From Pseudomonas frederiksbergensis (lineage in GTDB: Bacteria > Pseudomonadota > Gammaproteobacteria > Pseudomonadales > Pseudomonadaceae): a DNA stretch of 64,000 nt. Location of the stretch: positions 124,001 through 188,000 of the forward strand of contig NZ_MOBP01000012.1 of the NCBI RefSeq assembly GCF_003732665.1. Direction: 5' to 3'. The translations under genes and the position numbers were made by a program. Positions 44,897 through 52,672 of the stretch are shown in pieces. The notes under the pieces are model-generated. The model searched no databases. It was not told the DNA's origin and saw only the letters and a program-made list of their open reading frames with translations. How positions within the stretch are numbered: position 1 is the stretch's first letter; every line of letters begins with the position of its first letter.

Positions 44897-45883
44897 ATGA
44901 AGACGCTGAAACTGGCCCGACGCCTTATCTCGGTCCTGGGGGTCGCCACGCTGTCGCTGAGCGCCCAAGCGGCCGATCTGACCTTCGGCTACATCAACGG
45001 CATCGACCCGATCAAACGGGCGATTGCCGATGGTGAATACGAAAAGGGCATTGGCCAGAAAATCGACTGGCGCGCATTCGATGCCGGCCCGGCGGTGTTG
45101 GCGGCCATGGCCTCCGGTGATGTGCAGATTGGCAACCTGGGTTCAAGCCCGCTGGCCGCTGCGGCGTCGCGCAATATGCCGCTGGTGGCGTTCATTGTGA
45201 GCGCGCAGATTCGCAGTTCCGAAGCCTTGGTGGTGCGCGATGGCAGCGGCATCAAGACGCCTGAAGACCTGATCGGCAAAACCATTGCGGTGCCGTTCGT
45301 TTCGACCTCTCACTACAGCCTGCTCGGGGCGCTGAAGCATTGGAACCTGGACCCGCGCAAGGTCAACATCGTCAACCTGACCCCTGCGCAGATCACTGCG
45401 GCCTGGAGCCGTGGCGATATCGACGGTGCCTTTACCTGGTCGCCCGCGCTGGGCGAGATTCGCAAGACCGGCAAAATCCTGACCGATTCGGCGCAAGTGT
45501 CCAACTGGGGCGCGCCGACCTTTGAAGTGTGGGTAGCGCGCAAAGACTTCGCGGAAAAGAACCCGAAGGTCGTGGCCGATTTCGCCAAGGTTAGCCTGGC
45601 AGCGATTGCCGACTACTCGGCGCACAAAAAGGACTGGACTGCCGCGTCTGAACCGGTGAAAAGCATCGCCCGGCTGACCGGCGCCAACGCGGCGGATATT
45701 CCTGAATTGCTCGACGGCTCTTATTTCCCGTCGGCCTCGGAACAGAAGACCGCGCAATACCTGGCCGGCGGCACCGCCAGCGAAATCGGCAAAACCGCCG
45801 AATTCCTGAAAGAGCAGGGCAAGATCGAAAAGGTGTTGCCTGACTATTCCGGCTTCGTCAGCGACAAGTTCATCGGAGAATAA
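44897..45883 (+). CDS. Taurine/sulfonate-type ABC substrate-binding protein (TauA-like, orphan)
   Basis: A protein of 328 residues with a signal peptide ending LSLSAQA^ADL. The mature protein follows TauA closely: TFGYINGIDPIKRAIADGEYEK, then FDAGPAVLAAMASGDVQIGNL and GSSPLAAAASRNMPL. It should bind taurine or a similar sulfonate in the periplasm. The ATPase and permease genes (tauB, tauC) and tauD that normally follow are absent here; the next gene is convergent. It must therefore share a transporter encoded elsewhere, or act as a receptor. A GC hairpin follows the stop. Confidence 0.85.
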   Translation: MKTLKLARRLISVLGVATLSLSAQAADLTFGYINGIDPIKRAIADGEYEKGIGQKIDWRAFDAGPAVLAAMASGDVQIGNLGSSPLAAAASRNMPLVAFIVSAQIRSSEALVVRDGSGIKTPEDLIGKTIAVPFVSTSHYSLLGALKHWNLDPRKVNIVNLTPAQITAAWSRGDIDGAFTWSPALGEIRKTGKILTDSAQVSNWGAPTFEVWVARKDFAEKNPKVVADFAKVSLAAIADYSAHKKDWTAASEPVKSIARLTGANAADIPELLDGSYFPSASEQKTAQYLAGGTASEIGKTAEFLKEQGKIEKVLPDYSGFVSDKFIGE

Positions 45884-45888
45884 TCCAA

Positions 45889-45907
45889 CCGGTGCGTCAT
45901 GCACCGG
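45889..45907. terminator. Hairpin after the TauA-like gene
   Basis: CCGGTGC (45889-45895) pairs with GCACCGG (45901-45907) around a 5-base loop, 5 bases after the stop and in a convergent gap of 54 bases. No T-tract follows on either strand, so it is only a candidate terminator. Confidence 0.4.
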
Positions 45908-45937
45908 GCGGAGAGTTTGGGGGATGTGCCGTTTTAA

Positions 45938-46675
45938 CTAGACGTGCTGGCCGCCGTTGACCTGGATCTCTGCGCCGTTGATGTAGGACGCGCCATTGGT
46001 GCAGAGGAAATGAATCAGTGACGCCACTTCTTCGGGCTTGCCGAGGCGGTGCATGGGAATGTCCCGTGCCACGATGTCATCCGTGCCAGGGGAGAGGATC
46101 GATGTCGCAATTTCTCCCGGCGCGATCGCATTCACCCGGATGCCATGCTGGCCGTAGTCATACGCCATCTCGCGGGTAAGGGCGGACAGTGCGGCTTTCG
46201 ACGTGGCATAGGCAACGCCAGCGAAAGGATGCACCCGGGAGCCGGCAATCGAGGTGACGTTGATGATCGTGCCCTGGGCCGCTTTCAATTCCGCGAACAA
46301 ACCGCGAGCGAGCAGGGCGGTGGAAAAAAGGTTGATATTGAACACCTGCAGCCAGGTCGCGTAATCGGTTTCCAACACCCCCAAACGACCGCTATCAGGG
46401 CCTTTCGGGCTGACCCCGGCGTTGTCGACTAAGGCATGCAACTTGCCGTCGCCGATCTTCTCCTTGATCAGCGCAATGCTGGCGTCGAGGCTGCCGATGT
46501 CTTCCAGATCCAGGTGAATGTGATTCTCCTGCCCGTCCGCCCACGGACACTCACTGCCCCAACTTTGCCGCGAGGCGGTGAACACACGCCAACCGGCTGC
46601 ATTGAAGTGTTTGACTGTAGCGTGGCCGATGCCGCGACTCGCACCGGTCAGTAGCAATGTTTTTTTCTCACTCAT
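45938..46675 (-). CDS. Short-chain dehydrogenase/reductase
   Basis: A classical SDR of 245 residues: TLLLTGASRGIGHATV (cofactor-binding GxxxGIG), LVDNAGVSP, the catalytic Ser in INVTSIAGS, YATSK (catalytic YxxxK) and IRVNAIAPGEIATS. The ASRQSW segment after strand 2 suggests NADP preference. ATG 46675 (MSEKKTLLL) is chosen on homology to the usual SDR start, although no strong ribosome site is seen; a longer in-frame ATG exists at 46732. It is divergent from the GlxA-type regulator and is the natural candidate for its target. The substrate is unknown. Confidence 0.85.
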   Translation of the reverse strand: MSEKKTLLLTGASRGIGHATVKHFNAAGWRVFTASRQSWGSECPWADGQENHIHLDLEDIGSLDASIALIKEKIGDGKLHALVDNAGVSPKGPDSGRLGVLETDYATWLQVFNINLFSTALLARGLFAELKAAQGTIINVTSIAGSRVHPFAGVAYATSKAALSALTREMAYDYGQHGIRVNAIAPGEIATSILSPGTDDIVARDIPMHRLGKPEEVASLIHFLCTNGASYINGAEIQVNGGQHV

Positions 46676-46735
46676 GAATAGATGGCCCGGGTTTCTGAAT
46701 GGCTGGGCTTGAGTATGGCTAGCTTGTGTCATCGC

Positions 46736-46756
46736 GCCAATTGGCTAAAATGCCAA
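46736..46756. promoter_or_regulatory. Palindrome GCCAATTGGC plus third half-site
   Basis: GCCAATTGGC at 46736-46745 is a perfect 10-base palindrome, followed 6 bases later by another GCCAA (46752-46756), so TTGGC-TAAAAT-GCCAA is itself an inverted repeat. The cluster lies in the SDR/GlxA-type divergent promoter and is a candidate operator for that regulator. Confidence 0.45.
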
Positions 46757-46790
46757 CCATCGACGGATTCAAGCCAATGGAAGAGCCGCC

Positions 46791-47753
46791 ATGCCGCCCC
46801 AAGCCAATCCCCACAAAATTGCGATTCTCGCGTTCCATGGCGTGATCGCGTCCGACCTGACTATGCCGATTGAAATCTTCGGGCGCACGCGCCTGGGGGC
46901 CGACCGGCGTGCTTATGAAGTGAGGGTGTGCGGGCCGTCGCGGGTGATCAAGACCGAATATTTCGACTTGCAGGTAAAGTGGGGTTTGAACGAGCTGATC
47001 AACGCCGATACGGTCATTGTGCCGGGCCTGGCCGATATCGCCGCGCCGATACCCAAGGTGCTGTTGCAGGCCTTGAAGGCTGCGGCTGACGCCGGTGCAA
47101 GGATCGCGTCCATTTGCACCGGTTCGTTCATCCTCGCCGCCGGTGGTTTGCTCGATGGCCTCAGCGCAACGACCCATTGGCTGGCGGCGCCCGGGCTTGC
47201 TGCGCGATATCCCGCGATCGCTGTCGATCCCAATGTGCTGTTTATCGACAATGGCCAGGTGCTGACCTCGGCGGGGGCGTGTGCCGGTTTCGATTTGTGC
47301 CTGCACATGATCAGGAACGACCATGGTGCGGCGGTGGCGGCGGATACGGCTCGGCTGGTGGTGATGCCGCTGGAGCGGGCCGGCGGGCAGGCCCAGTTCA
47401 TCGTGCATGAACCCCTTGAATCGACGGGAAGCTTGCAGCCGCTGCAGCGATGGATTGAACAGGAGCTCGATCAGCCATTGACCCTGGAGCAAATGGCCGA
47501 CAAAGCCTCGATCAGCACCCGGACCCTCAGCCGGCGCTTTCGCGAGCAATTCGGCGTGACCCCGTTGCAATGGCTATTGCATGCGCGAGTCAGGCGAGCG
47601 CAGTGGATTCTGGAAACCACGCAAATCTCCGTTGAACAGGTCGCGTTGAAGTCCGGGTTCGGTTCGCCCACTTCCCTGCGGGAACACTTTCGACGGGTGC
47701 TCGGTACGAGCCCGCAGGCGTATCGGAATGCGTTTTCCAATGGCCGGGCCTGA
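46791..47753 (+). CDS. GlxA-type AraC-family regulator
   Basis: A protein of 320 residues. The DJ-1/PfpI-like N-terminal domain includes ARIASICTGSFILAAGGLLDG (elbow Cys) and SATTHWLAAPG. The C-terminal double HTH reads LEQMADKASISTRTLSRRFREQF and VEQVALKSGFGSPTSLREHFRRV. Such regulators commonly control a divergent oxidoreductase gene, here the SDR. ATG 46791 has GGAAGAG about 6 bases upstream. The gene ends one base before the convergent nrtR coding sequence ends. Confidence 0.88.
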   Translation: MPPQANPHKIAILAFHGVIASDLTMPIEIFGRTRLGADRRAYEVRVCGPSRVIKTEYFDLQVKWGLNELINADTVIVPGLADIAAPIPKVLLQALKAAADAGARIASICTGSFILAAGGLLDGLSATTHWLAAPGLAARYPAIAVDPNVLFIDNGQVLTSAGACAGFDLCLHMIRNDHGAAVAADTARLVVMPLERAGGQAQFIVHEPLESTGSLQPLQRWIEQELDQPLTLEQMADKASISTRTLSRRFREQFGVTPLQWLLHARVRRAQWILETTQISVEQVALKSGFGSPTSLREHFRRVLGTSPQAYRNAFSNGRA

Positions 47754-48461
47754 TCACTCCAGAAAGCTTCGATCAAACAGGTAGAGGCTGGCCGGTTTGA
47801 GATTTTCCACGGTGGCTTGCGGGCGCCCGCCGTCGCCGCTCTTCTTGCGCCCGGTTTCCTGCAAATGGCCAGCCTCGATCATTTTCATCAAGCGCTGGCG
47901 AATGCTGGTCTTGAGCACGGGACGCTCCAGCACCAGCGAGAAAATAGTCACCGCTTGCGGCGCGCTGAATTCGTGGCCGAGGAACATCAGCGGCAGGCTG
48001 CTGTAGAGGGATTTCGACAGCAGGCGTTCCTGCACGGCGGCCACCAGGCTGTTGTGGTCAAACGGCAGTTTGGTCGAGGCGCTGGCCACGTCCTTGAGTG
48101 GGAAAAACTTCTGATGTTCTGCCAGCGGCACCTCGTCGCTGACAATGCCCAGGTAAAACGTCGAGGATGACCAGCAGCGTGGATCGCGGAAGGCGTCGCC
48201 GACGGTGCCGACCTGCTCGATCCACGCCAGGGGCATGCCGACCTTGCTCGACTGGCGCAAACGCTCCACGGCATCGCCCAGGCTCAGGTCTTCGACACCG
48301 CCATTGACCACGATCCCGGGCAGCGCCCAGTGGCCGGCAAAGGGTTCGGCTTCCCGGCGATTCAGCAGGATTTCAAGGGCCTGGGTCTGGCGGCAGTAGC
48401 GCAACACGCAAAGGTCGATGGTGTGCAGGTAGGCATTGGGTTGGGCGATGCGGTCTGGCAT
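47754..48461 (-). CDS. nrtR: NrtR-type Nudix-related repressor of NAD metabolism
   Basis: A protein of 235 residues. The N-terminal half is Nudix-like (EILLNRREAEPFAGHWALPG, then GVEDLSLGDAVERLRQ), but the Nudix box is degenerate. The C-terminal half is a winged-helix region (KTSIRQRLMKMIEAGHLQETG). NrtR repressors bind ADP-ribose and control NAD biosynthesis genes. The genes next to it are nadD-like, pncA, pncB and nadE, which supports the call strongly. Two identical palindromes at 49027-49041 and 49143-49157 would be its operators. ATG 48461 begins just after the stop of the nadD-like gene. Confidence 0.88.
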   Translation of the reverse strand: MPDRIAQPNAYLHTIDLCVLRYCRQTQALEILLNRREAEPFAGHWALPGIVVNGGVEDLSLGDAVERLRQSSKVGMPLAWIEQVGTVGDAFRDPRCWSSSTFYLGIVSDEVPLAEHQKFFPLKDVASASTKLPFDHNSLVAAVQERLLSKSLYSSLPLMFLGHEFSAPQAVTIFSLVLERPVLKTSIRQRLMKMIEAGHLQETGRKKSGDGGRPQATVENLKPASLYLFDRSFLE

Positions 48462-48462
48462 G

Positions 48463-49008
48463 TCAGTTTCCGTGGGCAACGTAGTGATCGTAGTTTACCG
48501 GGTTCATGCCCGGCGCCAGCCATTGACTGGGCAGCGGCTCGCCCAGGGCCAGCCGTTCGCGTATTGCCGTGCTGTGGACGTGGATGGTTTCCGCCACGCA
48601 GAGGATGGAAAAGCGCTCCAGCAATTGCGCGCCGCGATAGAAGGTCGGCAGCAACGGCGCAATATCCTGGCCCACCACCAGGGCAATCTGTTTGCCGTCG
48701 ATGGCCAGGCTCTCGGCGAGGTGGGCGAGGAGGGTGTAGCTGTAGATCGGCCCTTCGACGTTGCGCGCTACCTGCTGTTCGATTCGACTTGCTTGCACGT
48801 CAGCGCCGCATAACGGCTGTACATGTTCGACGATCGACTCCAGCCATTTCAGGCGCAGCTCGTAATCGGCCATGCGTTTGCCATAGGGATGCCGCAAGCT
48901 TGGGGCGACCAGCACACGGCTGGCCTGGGCTGACGCTTCGATCATCACCTGGGCATGACCGGCGTGAGGCGGATTGAAAGCGCCGCCATAGAGGGCTACT
49001 TCGAACAT
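48463..49008 (-). CDS. nadD: Nicotinate/nicotinamide mononucleotide adenylyltransferase-like protein
   Basis: A nucleotidyltransferase of 181 residues with the (T/G)xxxPxHxGH signature YGGAFNPPHAGH (residues 7-18) and a C-terminal HVHSTAIRERLALGE in place of the usual ISST/S-IR motif. It should adenylate NaMN to NaAD (or NMN to NAD). At 181 residues it is shorter than typical NadD (about 210), and a second NadD presumably exists elsewhere, so this may be a dedicated salvage paralogue. ATG 49008 has AGGAAG about 7 bases upstream. It is divergent from pncA across the two NrtR-type palindromes. Confidence 0.8.
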   Translation of the reverse strand: MFEVALYGGAFNPPHAGHAQVMIEASAQASRVLVAPSLRHPYGKRMADYELRLKWLESIVEHVQPLCGADVQASRIEQQVARNVEGPIYSYTLLAHLAESLAIDGKQIALVVGQDIAPLLPTFYRGAQLLERFSILCVAETIHVHSTAIRERLALGEPLPSQWLAPGMNPVNYDHYVAHGN

Positions 49009-49026
49009 GGCTGATCTTCCTGTTTG

Positions 49027-49041
49027 GTACATGACGTGTAC
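49027..49041. promoter_or_regulatory. NrtR-type operator 1
   Basis: GTACATGACGTGTAC, a 5+5 inverted repeat, lies 19 bases upstream of the nadD-like ATG on its promoter side. An identical 15-mer occurs at 49143-49157. The position between divergent NAD genes beside nrtR points to repressor binding. Confidence 0.8.
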
Positions 49042-49142
49042 CTTAGCACCAAACTCTCTCCAGATGAAATCGCCGATGATCGCAACAGCACATTGCGTTG
49101 GAGCGATCAGCGAACGAGAAAAAAAAGAGGCTTGCCACGAAA

Positions 49143-49157
49143 GTACATGACGTGTAC
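49143..49157. promoter_or_regulatory. NrtR-type operator 2
   Basis: A second exact copy of GTACATGACGTGTAC, 30 bases upstream of the pncA ATG. The two copies are 116 bases apart start to start (about 11 helical turns), so each probably controls one divergent promoter. Confidence 0.8.
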
Positions 49158-49186
49158 CTTTTGATCCATGCACAGGAGAGACCGAC

Positions 49187-49834
49187 ATGAACAGCCCGAT
49201 CGTGAAAACCGCTTCCTTCGACGTTGATGCCCAAAAGAGCTTCACACCGCTGTGCCCAGACGAACTTCCCGTCCCGGGTGGTGACCAGATCGCCGGCGAG
49301 CTGAACTTCATGGCCTCCCTCGCCAGCCTGCGTGTCGGCAGCAAGGACGCTCACTCACCTAAAGCCCCTTGGGTCGTCGCCGAGCACTCGCAGATGCTCC
49401 AGCCCACCGGCCTCGAACACGCCGACCTGACCTGGGTCAGCCACTGCATCCCCGGCACTGAAGGCTTCACTCTGCTGGACGAATTGCCGACCCCTTACGC
49501 CTACGACTATTTCATCTGGAAAGGCGTCGAGCCGGACCTTCACCCCTATGGCGCCTGCTACCACGACCTGCACGGCAAGCTTTCCACCGGCGTCATCGAA
49601 TACCTGCGCAGCGTCAATGTGCAGCAAGTCATCGTCGGCGGCCTGGCCCTGGATTTCTGCGTCAAGACCACCGCGCTGCAACTGGCCGCCGCCGGCTTCA
49701 AAGTGATCGTTCACCTCCCGGCCTGCCGGGCGATCAGCGAGGAGGGCGCTACCCAGGCTATTAAAGACATGCAAAAAGCGGGCATCGCGGTTGCCGCGAC
49801 TCGCACAGAAACCGCCCAACTGGCAAACGCATAA
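49187..49834 (+). CDS. pncA: Nicotinamidase
   Basis: An isochorismatase-fold hydrolase of 215 residues. The catalytic triad is recognisable: Asp in FDVDAQKSFTP, Lys in IWKGVEPDLHPYG, and Cys in VGGLALDFCVKTTALQL, which is a strong nicotinamidase pattern. It converts nicotinamide to nicotinate for the Preiss-Handler route. ATG 49187 has CAGGAGAG about 7 bases upstream. It is the first gene of the pncA-pncB-nadE unit and carries an NrtR-type palindrome in its promoter. Confidence 0.93.
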   Translation: MNSPIVKTASFDVDAQKSFTPLCPDELPVPGGDQIAGELNFMASLASLRVGSKDAHSPKAPWVVAEHSQMLQPTGLEHADLTWVSHCIPGTEGFTLLDELPTPYAYDYFIWKGVEPDLHPYGACYHDLHGKLSTGVIEYLRSVNVQQVIVGGLALDFCVKTTALQLAAAGFKVIVHLPACRAISEEGATQAIKDMQKAGIAVAATRTETAQLANA

Positions 49835-49844
49835 GGACATCAAC

Positions 49845-51074
49845 ATGGACAGTGCATTCGATTCAGGCAACGGCGTGATCCAGAGTCTTCTGGACACCGA
49901 CTACTACACCTTCACCATGATGCAAGCCGTGTTGCACCAGCACCCGAACGTCGAGGTGGAATACCAGTTCATCGTCCGTTCCAAAGAGCGGCTCGGGCAC
50001 TTGATCCCGCAGATTCGCGAAGAGCTGGAGAAGCTCGCGGGCCTGCAACTGCGTGAAGGTGAGCAGCGGTTTTTGTTCAACAAGCGTTTCCGTGAGTACC
50101 TGACCCCGGACTTCGAGCAATTCCTCGGATTGTTTCGCTTCAATCTGCGCTACATCCACGTCTCGGAGATCGACGGCCAACTGAACATCCGCGTCCGTGG
50201 CCCGATGCTGCACTGCATCATGTTCGAGCAACCGGTATTGGCGATGGTCAGCGAATTGCGCAACCGCGAGAAATACCCTGAAGTCGAGCTGGCCGATGTC
50301 ACGCGCCAGCTGTATCGCAAGTTCGAATGGCTGGAGAAAAACGCCAGCCGTGAAGAACTCGCCGAGCTGCGTGTCTCGGACTTCTCCACCCGCCGGCGCC
50401 TGTCGTTCCGGGCTCAACGCGAAGTGGTGAATGTGATGCGCAGTGATTTCCCCGGCGTGTTTGTCGGCACCAGCAACGCGCACCTAGCCTATGAATTCGA
50501 CTTGCCGCTGATCGGCACCATGGCCCACCAATGGCTGATGGTGCACCAGCAACTCGGGCGGTTGCGCGAGAGCCAGAACGCCGCGCTGGAGAACTGGGTG
50601 CACGAGTACCGTGGGCGCTTGGGCATCGCGCTGACCGATTGCATCAGCACCGATTTTTTCCTCAAAGACTTCGACCTGTACTTCGCCAAGCTCTACGACG
50701 GTCTGCGCCAGGACTCCGGTGACCCGATCGTCTGGGCTGACAAGGTGCTGGCGCGCTACAAGGCGCTGGGCATCAACCCGATGACCAAGGACCTGATGTT
50801 CTCCGATGGCCTGAACTTCGAAAAATGCCTGCCGATCCTGCGCCACGTTCGCGGCAAGGCCAAATTCGGGTTTGGTATGGGCACCAGCCTGGCCTGTGAT
50901 GTGGAGGGCGTCGAGCCGTTAAGCATCGTCATGAAACTGGTGCGGGTCCACGGCGAGCCGGTGGTGAAGTTCTCCGACGACCCGATCAAGAATGTCTGCG
51001 AAGACGTGTCGTTCCTGCGCTACGCCGCGCAAGTGTTCAACGTCACCCTGATCAATCCGCAACTGGGAGCCTGA
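49845..51074 (+). CDS. pncB: Nicotinate phosphoribosyltransferase
   Basis: A protein of 409 residues. The N-terminal LLDTDYYTFTMMQAVLHQHP and the active-site segment DFSTRRRLSFRAQ are characteristic, and FVGTSNAHLAYEFDLPLIGTMAHQW carries the conserved GT-N and phosphoribosyl-binding features. It makes nicotinate mononucleotide from nicotinate, PRPP and ATP in the cytoplasm. ATG 49845 is preceded by AAGGA 7 bases away; the longer frame overlapping pncA is rejected. It is separated from pncA by 10 bases and from nadE by 1 base, so the three are one operon. Confidence 0.94.
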   Translation: MDSAFDSGNGVIQSLLDTDYYTFTMMQAVLHQHPNVEVEYQFIVRSKERLGHLIPQIREELEKLAGLQLREGEQRFLFNKRFREYLTPDFEQFLGLFRFNLRYIHVSEIDGQLNIRVRGPMLHCIMFEQPVLAMVSELRNREKYPEVELADVTRQLYRKFEWLEKNASREELAELRVSDFSTRRRLSFRAQREVVNVMRSDFPGVFVGTSNAHLAYEFDLPLIGTMAHQWLMVHQQLGRLRESQNAALENWVHEYRGRLGIALTDCISTDFFLKDFDLYFAKLYDGLRQDSGDPIVWADKVLARYKALGINPMTKDLMFSDGLNFEKCLPILRHVRGKAKFGFGMGTSLACDVEGVEPLSIVMKLVRVHGEPVVKFSDDPIKNVCEDVSFLRYAAQVFNVTLINPQLGA

Positions 51075-51075
51075 T

Positions 51076-51915
51076 ATGACCACACAAACCCAAACCAGCA
51101 TCGCCCGGGAACTGGGGATCAACCGTCAACTCGTACAGGGTGGCGAGACCGCTGAAATCGCCCGGCGCGTCGAGTTCATCAAACAGGTGCTGCGAGATTC
51201 CGGTTGCAAGGCGCTGGTGCTTGGCATCAGCGGCGGCGTCGACTCTCTCACGGCTGGCCGCTTGTGCCAGTTGGCGGTGGAACAACTGCGTGACGACGAC
51301 TACGACGCACGCTTCATCGCGGTGCGCCTGCCGTATAAAACCCAGGCCGATGAGCGCGACGCCCAGGCTTCCCTGGACTTCATCCGTCCTGATGTGATCA
51401 CCACCAGCAACATCGCCGCCTGCGTCGACGGACTGATGGCCAGCATTGCCATCGACGGCTTGCAGCCCTCGGCGGAATTGGTGGATTTCGCCAAAGGCAA
51501 CGTCAAGGCCCGGGCGCGCATGCTGGCGCAATACGCCATCGCCAACTTCAGCAACGGCCTGGTGGTCGGCACCGATCACGGCGCGGAAGCCTTGATGGGG
51601 TTCTTCACCAAATTCGGCGATGGGGCGTGCGACCTGGCGCCATTGTCGGGCCTGACCAAAACTCAAGTTCGCCTGCTGGCCGATGGTTTGGGCGCGCCGC
51701 AGCACCTGGTGCGCAAGGCGCCGACGGCAGACCTGGAAGACCTCGCACCGGGCAAACTGGATGAAGCGGCCTATGGCTGCACTTACGCGCAGATCGACGC
51801 CTACCTGATGGGCGAAACCGTATCGCCCCAGGCCCGGCAGATTATTGAAAGCGCCTACCTTAAAACCGCGCACAAGCGAGCACTGCCTCGGGTGCCGGTC
51901 ACGGCCAAGTCTTGA
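51076..51915 (+). CDS. nadE: NAD synthetase, ammonia-dependent
   Basis: An N-type ATP pyrophosphatase of 279 residues with the PP-loop SGGVDS at 52-57 and the segment VVGTDHGAEALMGFFTKFGDGACDLAPL typical of NadE. No glutaminase domain is present, so it should use free ammonia to convert NaAD to NAD. Length matches E. coli NadE (275). It starts one base after the pncB stop. Together with pncA, pncB and the nadD-like gene it completes nicotinamide-to-NAD salvage at one locus. Confidence 0.95.
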   Translation: MTTQTQTSIARELGINRQLVQGGETAEIARRVEFIKQVLRDSGCKALVLGISGGVDSLTAGRLCQLAVEQLRDDDYDARFIAVRLPYKTQADERDAQASLDFIRPDVITTSNIAACVDGLMASIAIDGLQPSAELVDFAKGNVKARARMLAQYAIANFSNGLVVGTDHGAEALMGFFTKFGDGACDLAPLSGLTKTQVRLLADGLGAPQHLVRKAPTADLEDLAPGKLDEAAYGCTYAQIDAYLMGETVSPQARQIIESAYLKTAHKRALPRVPVTAKS

Positions 51916-52006
51916 AGCTCTTCTATACTGTTTCGCGCTGACCGGTTCAACGCAGTTCCTGAACGCCGTTGAGCTTCCCTGCGAACTCACAGTAAGGAGA
52001 ACGAAC

Positions 52007-52660
52007 ATGGCAATCCGTATTGGCGACGAGGCACCGGACTTTACCGTCGAAAGCACCGAAGGCACGCTCCATTTCCACGAGTGGATCGGCGACAAGTGGG
52101 CGATCCTGTTTTCCCATCCCAAGGACTTCACCCCGGTGTGCACCACCGAACTCGGCTACATGGCCGGGCTCAAACCCGAATTCGATAAGCGCAACACCAA
52201 GGTGGTCGGGCTCAGCGTCGACCCCGTCAGCAATCACGCAAGCTGGGCCAAGGACATCGAAGAAACCCAGGGCCACGCCGTCAATTACCCGATGATCGGC
52301 GACGAAAACCTGGTGGTGGCCAAGCTCTACGACATGATCCACCCCAACGCCAGCGGTGGCGCCCGGACGGCGGCAGACAACGCCACGGTGCGCTCGGTGT
52401 TCATCATCGGCCCGGACAAAAAGGTCAAGGCGATGCTGATCTACCCCATGAGCGCCGGGCGCAATTTCGATGAAGTGTTGCGCCTGCTCGATGCCCTGCA
52501 ACTCAACGCCAAGCACACCGTTGCCACCCCGGTGAACTGGCGCCCGGGGGAAGACGTGATCATCCCGACATCGGTTTCCGACGAAGACGCGCGCAAGAAG
52601 TACCCGGATGGTTTCCGGACAGTGAAACCTTATCTGCGCACGGTGGCGCAGCCGAAGTAG
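52007..52660 (+). CDS. 1-Cys peroxiredoxin (Prx6/LsfA type)
   Basis: A protein of 217 residues. The peroxidatic cysteine is Cys45 in HPKDFTPVCTTE. The YPMSAGRNFDEVLRLLDALQ and TPVNWRPGEDVIIP segments and the length are those of Prx6-type peroxiredoxins such as LsfA of Pseudomonas, which reduce hydrogen and organic peroxides and are linked to sulfur-starvation responses. ATG 52007 has TAAGGAGA about 7 bases upstream. It lies 91 bases after nadE and is probably transcribed separately. No resolving-Cys partner protein is adjacent. Confidence 0.92.
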   Translation: MAIRIGDEAPDFTVESTEGTLHFHEWIGDKWAILFSHPKDFTPVCTTELGYMAGLKPEFDKRNTKVVGLSVDPVSNHASWAKDIEETQGHAVNYPMIGDENLVVAKLYDMIHPNASGGARTAADNATVRSVFIIGPDKKVKAMLIYPMSAGRNFDEVLRLLDALQLNAKHTVATPVNWRPGEDVIIPTSVSDEDARKKYPDGFRTVKPYLRTVAQPK

Positions 52661-52672
52661 GCCGCTGGCCAA

